From assembly GCA_019911785.1 (NCBI GenBank), contig JAIOJM010000149.1:1-7160 (forward strand): 7,160 nucleotides of DNA. Reading direction: 5' to 3'. The notes below the pieces were generated by a model that was not told the DNA's origin, did no database searches, and saw only the letters and a program-made list of their open reading frames with translations. This document shows, piece by piece, positions 1 to 5,250 of the stretch. The position numbers and the translations under genes are program-made. Position 1 is the first letter of the stretch. The number at the start of each line of letters is the position of its first letter. Origin of the DNA: Sulfuricella sp. Lineage in GTDB: Bacteria; Pseudomonadota; Gammaproteobacteria; Burkholderiales; Sulfuricellaceae.

Positions 1-396
1 GCCGCTGTTCAGCAAAATCGCGGCCACGGCCTGCCGCGCCTGGGCTTCGTCCGGGTCGGTCTGGTGCCACAGCGTTGCCGCCTCCAGTGCCTGGGCTTCG
101 CGCCGCGACTGCAGGGCCATCTCGGCGGCCCGCTTTGCCAGGCGCGGATCACGAGTTTTTTTGGCCAGATCCAGCATACCCTCGGTGGCCAGACCCGTAT
201 CGCCGCGCTGCCCGGCGACCTCCGAAACCAGGTACTGAAACAGGAGGGAGCCGGTCAAATCGACCTTGGGCAGCTCAGGGGTTCGCTCTGCGCGCTCCGG
301 CTCAACGATGGGCTGCACGGCTTGTTTCGGCAACAGTTGGGCGCACCCGGCAGCAACCAGCGCGGCGGGGGCCAGCAAGAGATATTTAAATTTCAT
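1..396 (-). CDS. TPR-like repeat lipoprotein, N-terminal part (3' end outside window)
   Basis: The visible 132 codons start at the ATG whose complement is CAT at 394-396 and stay open to the window edge. Residues 1-18 form a lipoprotein signal: Lys2 and Lys4, a hydrophobic stretch (6-16) and Cys18 after Ala-Ala-Gly. The residue after Cys is Ala, not Asp, so outer-membrane sorting is expected. Residues 19-45 are a Pro/Glu-rich linker. From about 50 the protein is helical (LLFQYLVSEVAGQRG, then LDLAKKTRDPRLAKRAAEMAL), with the spacing of TPR helices. This resembles the TPR lipoprotein family coded beside lolB, ispE and prs in Pseudomonas and betaproteobacteria, a resemblance recalled from memory. 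Those genes would lie to the left, outside the window. No clear Shine-Dalgarno precedes the start. The exact role is unknown; an envelope scaffold or assembly role is inferred only from the architecture. Confidence 0.82.
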   Translation of the reverse strand, partial: MKFKYLLLAPAALVAAGCAQLLPKQAVQPIVEPERAERTPELPKVDLTGSLLFQYLVSEVAGQRGDTGLATEGMLDLAKKTRDPRLAKRAAEMALQSRREAQALEAATLWHQTDPDEAQARQAVAAILLNSG

Positions 397-432
397 CACA
401 GGGATATAATAATGCAGTTGGTAAATGCGCTC

Positions 433-461
433 TTTACGCGTTCCCCATATTAGGACATATT
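433..461 (+). promoter_or_regulatory. Candidate sigma70 promoter for the four-gene ABC operon
   Basis: TTTACG (433-438) and CATATT (456-461) are separated by 17 bases, each matching its consensus at 4 of 6 positions. A start near 468 would leave a leader of about 20 bases before the ATG at 487. The -10 region overlaps the minus-strand promoter candidate, so the two would compete or be co-regulated. Matches are moderate, and other AT-rich hexamers nearby could serve instead. Confidence 0.3.
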
Positions 462-474
462 TGCTCTTTTTCAA
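447..474 (-). promoter_or_regulatory. Candidate sigma70 promoter for the TPR lipoprotein gene
   Basis: Read on the minus strand, TTGAAA (474-469) is followed after 16 bases by TAATAT (452-447). That matches the -35 consensus at 5 of 6 positions and the -10 consensus at 4 of 6. Transcription would begin near 440, giving a leader of about 45 bases before the start codon at 396. The region is AT-rich compared with the flanking genes. This is a motif match only. Confidence 0.42.
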
Positions 475-486
475 AGCAACCAGGGC

Positions 487-1230
487 ATGACGAAGATAAC
501 TGTTTCCGCCAAAGATCTATCCCGCAGCTACGGCTCCCGCTCCGCCGTACGGAACATCGGCTTCGAACTGCGCCAGGGCGAGGTGCTGGGTCTGCTGGGG
601 CCGAACGGCGCCGGAAAGACGACCACCCTGCAAATGCTGGCCGGATGTCTGGCTCCCAGCACCGGCGCCATCGAAATCTGCGGCATCAACCTGCTGGAGC
701 ACCCGCGCGAAGCCAAAGCGCTGCTCGGCTACCTGCCGGAAACCCCGCCCCTGTACCGGGAACTGACCGTGGATGAATATCTCCGCCTGGCCGCGCGACT
801 GCACCGCATTCCCAAGAACGAAATCGCCGATGCCGTCAACAAAACCAAGCAGCGCTGCGGCCTGTCCGAAGTCGGGAAACGCCTGGTCGGCAATCTGTCC
901 AAAGGCTACCAGCAGCGAGTGGGCATCGCCCAGGCGATCGTGCACAATCCGCGCGTGGTGATCCTGGATGAACCCACCGTCGGCCTCGACCCGATCCAGA
1001 TACGCGAGATCCGCAGCCTGATCCGCGAACTGGGCGGCGAGCACAGCGTGATCCTGTCCACCCACATCCTGCCGGAGGTGGAAAGCGTGTGCGACCGCAT
1101 CCAGATCATGAACCGGGGCAAACTGGTATTCGGCGGCGATGTCGCCGAACTGAAGCAGACCTATCCGGAGCAGGCCAACCTGGAAGAAGTCTTCATCCAG
1201 CTGACCCAACAAGCAGAGGAAAACGCATGA
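487..1230 (+). CDS. GldA-like ABC transporter ATP-binding protein
   Basis: This 247-residue protein is a single cytoplasmic nucleotide-binding domain that would dimerise and power the permease encoded next. Visible motifs are Walker A GPNGAGKT (38-45), signature LSKGYQQR (137-144), Walker B VVILDEP (157-163), D-loop GLDP (166-169) and the switch His193 in LSTH. The Q-loop position reads GYLPE, placing Glu85 where most ABC ATPases have Gln; the GYLPE...PLY pattern is, from memory, shared with GldA-type ATPases of gliding-motility transporters. The ATG at 487 gives the normal ABC N-terminus, and an in-frame stop at 451-453 limits any extension. The only purine-rich sequence (CAGGG, 481-485) lies one base from the ATG, too close for a standard ribosome site. 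The stop overlaps the permease start as ATGA. ABC identity is certain; the GldA-type assignment rests on neighbours and the Q-loop. Substrate is unknown. Confidence 0.93.
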   Translation: MTKITVSAKDLSRSYGSRSAVRNIGFELRQGEVLGLLGPNGAGKTTTLQMLAGCLAPSTGAIEICGINLLEHPREAKALLGYLPETPPLYRELTVDEYLRLAARLHRIPKNEIADAVNKTKQRCGLSEVGKRLVGNLSKGYQQRVGIAQAIVHNPRVVILDEPTVGLDPIQIREIRSLIRELGGEHSVILSTHILPEVESVCDRIQIMNRGKLVFGGDVAELKQTYPEQANLEEVFIQLTQQAEENA

Positions 1231-1970
1231 TTTTCACCATTGCCGCCAAGGAACTGAAAGTCCTGTTCAGCGGGCCGATGGCCTGGATTATCCTGGCCGT
1301 GCTGGAAATCATCCTCGCCTGGTTTTTTCTGGGCCAGGTCGATGCCTTTCTGGCGATCCAGCCGCAACTGACCGCCCTCGCCAACCCGCCGGGCGTTACA
1401 GAGCTGATTGTGACGCCCCTGTTCGGCAACGCCGCGATCATTTTGCTGATGGCGGTGCCGCTCCTCTCCATGCGCCTGATCGCCGAGGAACGGCGCAACC
1501 AGACCCTTAATCTGTTGCTGAGCGCGCCGGTTTCGGTCAGCGAGATCATCCTCGGCAAATTCCTCGGTCTGATGGCTTTCCTCTTCCTGTTTATCGGCCT
1601 GACCGCACTGATGTCGCTGTCGCTGTATGCCGGCGCAACGCTCGACCTGGGGCTGCTGGCCGGCAACATCGTCGGCCTGGTGCTGCTGGCGGCCAGCTTC
1701 GCCGCGCTCGGCCTGTTCATTTCCAGCCTCACGGCGCACCCGATCGTCGCCGCGATAGGCAGCTTCGGCGCGCTGCTTGGCCTGTGGATCATCAACATGT
1801 CGGCGCGCGACGCCGACAGCTGGCTGCATACCCTTTCGCTGCTGAAGCATTTCGAATCGTTCAACCGCGGCGTCATCATTAGCGCCGATGCCGCCTACTT
1901 CGTACTGTTCATCGCCTTGTTCCTGGTGCTGGCGGTGCGCCGTCTCGACAACGACAGGACGCACGGCTAA
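1227..1970 (+). CDS. GldF-like ABC-2 type permease
   Basis: This is a 247-residue inner-membrane protein, the membrane partner of the ATPase encoded just upstream. Six hydrophobic segments are visible at about 17-37, 60-82, 109-134, 143-168, 172-191 and 220-238. The loop between segments 2 and 3 carries charged RLIAEERRNQ (83-92) followed by TLNLLLSAPVS, the usual ABC-2 pattern just before the third helix and the likely ATPase contact. Basic residues at both ends (Lys8, Lys11; Arg238, Arg239) place both termini in the cytoplasm. I chose the ATG at 1227 because it overlaps the ATPase stop as ATGA, has AGAGGA (1214-1219) seven bases upstream, and begins the typical MIFTIAAKEL sequence; a longer reading from 1089 would run inside the ATPase gene. 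Length fits GldF/NosY-like permeases. The ABC-2 class is secure, the substrate is not. Confidence 0.9.
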   Translation: MIFTIAAKELKVLFSGPMAWIILAVLEIILAWFFLGQVDAFLAIQPQLTALANPPGVTELIVTPLFGNAAIILLMAVPLLSMRLIAEERRNQTLNLLLSAPVSVSEIILGKFLGLMAFLFLFIGLTALMSLSLYAGATLDLGLLAGNIVGLVLLAASFAALGLFISSLTAHPIVAAIGSFGALLGLWIINMSARDADSWLHTLSLLKHFESFNRGVIISADAAYFVLFIALFLVLAVRRLDNDRTHG

Positions 1971-3322
1971 TGAAAACCCCCAGCCCATCCCGCTTCCAGT
2001 TGCGCCTGCAAAGCGCCATCTTCCTGGTCCTGTTCCTCCTCGCCGTCGGCCTGCTGGTCACCCTTTCCCGCGAATACACGGCACAGTGGGACATCACCCG
2101 CAACAGCCGCAACTCGCTGAGCCAGGCCAGCCTCGACGTGCTCAAGAGCCTGCCCGGCCCGGTCACCATCACCGCCTACGCCACCCAGCAGGACCCCCGG
2201 CTCGGCGATGTGCGCAAGATCATTCGCGAATTCGTCCGCCTCTACAGCCATGCCAAGCCCGATCTCACGCTCAGGTTCGTCGATCCGGCGGAACAGCCCC
2301 AGTTGACTCGGGCGGCCGGCATCCAGGCCAACGGCGAAATGGTGGTGGAATACCAGGGCCGCAGCGAGCACCTCACCAACCTGAACGAGCAGATGCTGAC
2401 CTCGCTCCTGACCCGGCTGGCGCGTATCGGCACGCGCACGGCGTTCTACCTGGACGGCCACGGCGAACGCAAGCTCGACGGCATGGCCAACCACGATCTC
2501 GGCGATTTCGGCAGGAAGCTGGAAGCCAAGGGCTTCAAGACGGCCAGCCTCAACCTCACCCTGGCCCAGGACGTGCCCGACAATGCCAGCCTGCTGATGA
2601 TCGCCAGCCCGCAGGTGGATCTGATGCCGGGGGAGGTGGAGAAGCTGAAGAAATACCTGGAAAAGGGTGGCAACCTGCTCTGGCTGATTGACCAGGAGCC
2701 GCTGCACGGCTTGCAGCCGCTGGCTGAAAAGCTTGGGCTGGTGCTGACGCCCGGCACGGTAGTGGACCCCGCCGCCCAGCAGCTCAACGCCTCTCCGACC
2801 ATTGCCTTGGGCGCCGTTTACGGCCGTCATCCGGCGACACTCGGCTTCAATCTTGTCACGGCATTCCCCTACGCCCGCACTATCGGCTCCAGCGAAGGAA
2901 AAGGCTGGCAGCCCACCTCCTTGATCGAGGTCGCGCCGCAGGGATGGGTGGAAACCGGCAAGCTCGACGAGACCATCGCCTACGACAAGAACCGCGATAC
3001 GCCGGGGCCGGCAACCATCGCCATCGCCCTTGAACGCAGCGTGGAAGACAGGAACCAGCGGGTCATCGTGGTCGGCAACGGCGGCTTTCTCTCCAACACC
3101 TATCTCGGCAACGGCGGCAACCTCGACCTCGGCCTCAACCTGTTCAACTGGCTGGCCGGGGACGACAGCCTCATCACCATCCCGACCAAGGCCGCCCAGG
3201 ACACCAGCCTCAACTTGAGCAAAAGCGCCGCAGCGGTGATCGCCATCGGCTTTCTCATCGTCCTGCCGCTGGCATTTATCGCCATCGGCATCGGCACCTG
3301 GTGGCGACGGCGCAAGGCATGA
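1970..3322 (+). CDS. GldG-like ABC auxiliary protein, membrane-anchored at both ends
   Basis: This 450-residue protein has one hydrophobic segment near each end (about 14-32 and 420-443). The N-terminus is basic and the C-terminus ends in WWRRRKA, so both tips should be cytoplasmic and residues about 33-419 periplasmic. The middle shows the layout I associate with the GldG/ABC_transp_aux family: an early NSRNSLSQASLDVLKSL stretch (45-61), a segment on extended strands (VTITAY, LRFVDP), then FYLDGHGER (159-167), a GGNLLWLID strand (233-241) and VVGNGGFLSN (367-376). These resemble the class-I-glutamine-amidotransferase-like fold, and no catalytic triad is evident. In Flavobacterium, GldG works with GldA and GldF in gliding motility; here only the transporter role is carried over by inference. 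The start overlaps the permease stop as TAATG, with AGGA at 1956-1959. The alternative is a generic periplasmic partner of an uncharacterised exporter. Confidence 0.85.
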   Translation: MKTPSPSRFQLRLQSAIFLVLFLLAVGLLVTLSREYTAQWDITRNSRNSLSQASLDVLKSLPGPVTITAYATQQDPRLGDVRKIIREFVRLYSHAKPDLTLRFVDPAEQPQLTRAAGIQANGEMVVEYQGRSEHLTNLNEQMLTSLLTRLARIGTRTAFYLDGHGERKLDGMANHDLGDFGRKLEAKGFKTASLNLTLAQDVPDNASLLMIASPQVDLMPGEVEKLKKYLEKGGNLLWLIDQEPLHGLQPLAEKLGLVLTPGTVVDPAAQQLNASPTIALGAVYGRHPATLGFNLVTAFPYARTIGSSEGKGWQPTSLIEVAPQGWVETGKLDETIAYDKNRDTPGPATIAIALERSVEDRNQRVIVVGNGGFLSNTYLGNGGNLDLGLNLFNWLAGDDSLITIPTKAAQDTSLNLSKSAAAVIAIGFLIVLPLAFIAIGIGTWWRRRKA

Positions 3323-4149
3323 AGCCCAGAATCCTGCTGAATCTCGCGCTGGCTGGGCTGGTTGCCGTCCTGATCCTGCTGGTCTGGCTCAAGCCCAAGC
3401 CCATGGCGCAGACGGAATTCAAGCTCTCCACCCTCGCCAGCGCCGGTATCAACCGCATCGCCATCGAAAGGCCCGGCCAGCCGGCAATCGTGCTGCAAAA
3501 AAACCCGGCCGGCTGGCGGCTGAGCGCTCCATTCCAGGCACGTGCGGAGGGAATAGCGGTCGGACGCCTGCTGGAAACCCTCGCCGCCGCCAGCCTCCAG
3601 CGCTTCCCCGCCACCGATCTTGGTCGCTTCCAGCTCGACCAACCCCTGTTACGGCTCACGCTCAACGACCAGGAATTCAGCTTCGGCACGCAGAACACGC
3701 TGACCGGCGAGGTCTACGTCGCCACCCATGGCGGCGTGCATCTGGTCGCGCCCAGCTATCTCGCTTATGCGATGAAAATGCCCGCCGATTTCGCCGCCCG
3801 CGCCTTTTTGGCTGAGGAAGAAAAGCTGGTCGGCTTCGAGTTTGCGGACCTGAAACTCAGCCAGGACGGCGCTGGCAAATGGTCGGCCACCCCTGCCCGC
3901 CCGAACTGGAGCCAGGACGACATCAACCGCTGGGTGGACGAATGGCGCCACGCATCCAGCCTGGTTACCCAGCCCTACGACGGCACATCCGCGCAGGAAT
4001 CCTTCACCCTGCGCCTCGGCGATGGCAAGCTCATCCCCTGCAAAATCCTGCGGCGCGAACCCGAGCTGGTGATGCTGCGCGAAGACGAGAATCTGCAATA
4101 CCATTTCCCCTCCGAGCTTGGAAAACGCTTGCTGCGGCCTGGTAAATAA
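3319..4149 (+). CDS. DUF4340-type membrane-anchored protein of the ABC operon
   Basis: This is a 276-residue protein with one N-terminal hydrophobic segment (about 5-24) and no cleavage site that I can see, so it is probably anchored with residues 30-276 in the periplasm. The soluble part looks like repeated beta-rich modules: INRIAIERPGQPAIVLQKNPAGWRL (roughly 44-68) followed by APFQARAEG and a helix (VGRLLETLAAASLQRF), and later FEFADLKLSQDGAGKWSA. This KNPAGW...P...A...LL pattern is typical of DUF4340 proteins, which are often the last gene of GldA/F/G-like clusters. I chose the ATG at 3319 because it overlaps the GldG-like stop as ATGA; a GTG at 3301 would add only six residues and has no better ribosome site. 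Function is unknown, probably a periplasmic subunit of the same machine. The family call is from memory of its pattern. Confidence 0.78.
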   Translation: MKPRILLNLALAGLVAVLILLVWLKPKPMAQTEFKLSTLASAGINRIAIERPGQPAIVLQKNPAGWRLSAPFQARAEGIAVGRLLETLAAASLQRFPATDLGRFQLDQPLLRLTLNDQEFSFGTQNTLTGEVYVATHGGVHLVAPSYLAYAMKMPADFAARAFLAEEEKLVGFEFADLKLSQDGAGKWSATPARPNWSQDDINRWVDEWRHASSLVTQPYDGTSAQESFTLRLGDGKLIPCKILRREPELVMLREDENLQYHFPSELGKRLLRPGK

Positions 4150-4160
4150 TTCAAAACACA

Positions 4161-4303
4161 TTAACCGCGAAGGACGCGAAGGTTCGCAAGGGAAAGCAAA
4201 TGCTTACAATAAGCCGGAAGTTAGATTTTGCGAGTTGGCCGAAAAACCGCCCATCCCTGCCTACCCCTTTTCCTTTGCGAACCTTCGCGTCCCTTGCGGT
4301 GAA
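4161..4303. repeat. Intergenic inverted-repeat element built from 9-nt units
   Basis: The left arm (4161-4196) and right arm (4268-4303) are reverse complements at 31 of 36 positions, including an unbroken 18-base core, GGACGCGAAGGTTCGCAA (4172-4189), matched at 4275-4292. The arms enclose a 71-base unpaired segment (4197-4267). The left arm contains three consecutive 9-base units: CGCGAAGGA (4166-4174), CGCGAAGGT (4175-4183) and TCGCAAGGG (4184-4192). Short open frames through it give Arg-Glu-Gly type peptides and should not be called genes. It follows the ABC operon and precedes mutM. It could be a dispersed non-coding repeat, could form a long hairpin in RNA, and might end the operon transcript, but there is no run of T directly after the right arm. 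AATTC occurs on both sides (4148-4152 and 4305-4309), not tightly abutting the arms. Confidence 0.85.
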
Positions 4304-4337
4304 AAATTCTTTTCCAATGCCATCGAAATAACCAGCA

Positions 4338-5153
4338 ATGCCTGAACTCCCCGAAGTTGAAACCACCCGCCGCGGCCTCGAACCCCACCTGGTCGGCCAG
4401 CGCATCCAGGCTGCCATCGTCCGCCACACCGGCTTGCGCCATCCGGTGCCGGAAACCCTGCAACAAGTCCTGCCCGGTTTAACCCTGCGCAGCATCGAAC
4501 GGCGCGGCAAATATCTGCTGCTGGACTGCGACGAGGGCTGGCTGATCCTGCACCTCGGCATGTCGGGCAGCCTGCGCATCCTGCCCGCCGCCACGCCGCC
4601 GGAGAAGCACGACCACTTCGATCTGGTGCTGGAAAACGGCCAGTGCATGCGGCTGCGCGACCCGCGCCGCTTCGGGGCAGTGCTGTGGACGACGGCGCTG
4701 CCGGAGGGCCATCCGCTGCTCGCCAGCCTCGGCGTCGAGCCTCTGACGGCCGCATTCGACGGCGATTTCCTCTACCGGTTGTCGCGCGGCCGCCGGACCC
4801 CGATCAAGCAATTCCTGATGGACGGCCGCATCATCGTCGGTGTCGGCAACATCTATGCCAATGAAGCGCTGTTTTCCGCCGGCATCAGCCCGAAAACCGC
4901 GGCCGGAAGGCTGGGCAAGGAACGCTGCACCAGGCTGGCGGCGGCAGTGAAAGACATCCTGAATCTGGCCATTGCCGCCGGCGGCAGCACCCTGCGCGAT
5001 TTCGTCAACAGCGCCGGCAATCCCGGCCATTTCCAGCAGCAATATGGAGTCTATGGCCGCACCGGCCAGCCCTGCCTGCGCTGCGGCGCGACGGTACGCC
5101 AGTTGCGCCAGGGACAGCGTTCCACCTTCTACTGCCCCGGCTGCCAGAAGTGA
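4338..5153 (+). CDS. mutM: Formamidopyrimidine-DNA glycosylase (8-oxoguanine glycosylase)
   Basis: This enzyme removes 8-oxoguanine and ring-opened purines from DNA and cuts the resulting abasic site, starting base-excision repair. The 271-residue protein matches E. coli MutM (269) in length. Numbering with the initiator Met, Pro2 (the nucleophile after Met removal) and Glu3 lie in PELPEVET, Lys58 in RRGKYL, the void-filling Met75 in HLGMSG, and Arg111-Phe112 in DPRRFG. The helix-two-turn-helix segment has GVGNIYANE (168-176). The C-terminal zinc finger has Cys246, Cys249, Cys266 and Cys269, with DNA-binding Arg261 in QRSTFYC. All key residues are present, so it should be active. MPELPEVE can only be the true N-terminus because Pro2 must follow Met. 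There is no strong ribosome site before the ATG. It stands alone between the repeat element and a GTPase gene. Confidence 0.97.
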   Translation: MPELPEVETTRRGLEPHLVGQRIQAAIVRHTGLRHPVPETLQQVLPGLTLRSIERRGKYLLLDCDEGWLILHLGMSGSLRILPAATPPEKHDHFDLVLENGQCMRLRDPRRFGAVLWTTALPEGHPLLASLGVEPLTAAFDGDFLYRLSRGRRTPIKQFLMDGRIIVGVGNIYANEALFSAGISPKTAAGRLGKERCTRLAAAVKDILNLAIAAGGSTLRDFVNSAGNPGHFQQQYGVYGRTGQPCLRCGATVRQLRQGQRSTFYCPGCQK

Positions 5154-5189
5154 CGTTCAGTACGCGCCTTAAAATATCGATGAGTCACG

Positions 5190-5216
5190 TTGAGGTGTCA
5201 TATTTTGTGATAAAGT
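5190..5216 (+). promoter_or_regulatory. Weak promoter candidate before the dynamin-like gene
   Basis: The 97-base gap between mutM and the GTPase gene is AT-rich. It holds TTGAGG (5190-5195; 4 of 6) and TAAAGT (5211-5216; 4 of 6) with a short 15-base spacer. A second possibility is TGTCATATT (5196-5204), which looks like an extended -10. Either would give the GTPase gene its own transcript. I cannot choose between them, and read-through from mutM is also possible because no hairpin terminator is visible in the gap. Confidence 0.22.
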
Positions 5217-5250
5217 TTAACCCATTCGAATAAAAACCCATGGGGGAATC

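Noticed and set aside
405..410. Perfect TATAAT on the plus strand as a -10 for the ABC operon
   Set aside because: No acceptable -35 lies 15-19 bases upstream, and no extended -10 TG precedes it. It stays possible but is less convincing than the pair at 433-461.
64..453. Plus-strand frames at 64-453 and 75-389
   Set aside because: They are antisense to the lipoprotein reading frame, which has a proper signal peptide and lipobox and helical repeats.
1967..2830. A 287-codon minus-strand frame opposite the GldG-like gene, and similar frames at 517-1212 and 1161-1988
   Set aside because: All lie opposite well-supported genes that overlap in an operon, and their translations are rich in Gln, Arg and Gly without domain-like patterns.
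3301..3321. GTG at 3301 as the start of the DUF4340-type gene
   Set aside because: It gives only six extra residues and a longer overlap, with no better ribosome site. The ATG at 3319 matches the 4-base ATGA overlap seen between the first two genes.
4268..4310. Right repeat arm as an intrinsic terminator
   Set aside because: The paired arm is 71 bases away, and the bases after it are A-rich with only a short TTCTTTT, so it does not have the compact hairpin plus T-run form.
4118..4345. Short plus-strand frame through the inverted repeat, and minus-strand frames covering the same area (4151-4648 and 4221-4466)
   Set aside because: The translated repeat peptides come from the 9-base units of a non-coding element, and the frames run into the ends of real genes.
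5149..5188. GTGAC/GTCAC pairing after mutM as a terminator
   Set aside because: Only five base pairs around a loop of about 30 bases and no T-run; this is within chance.
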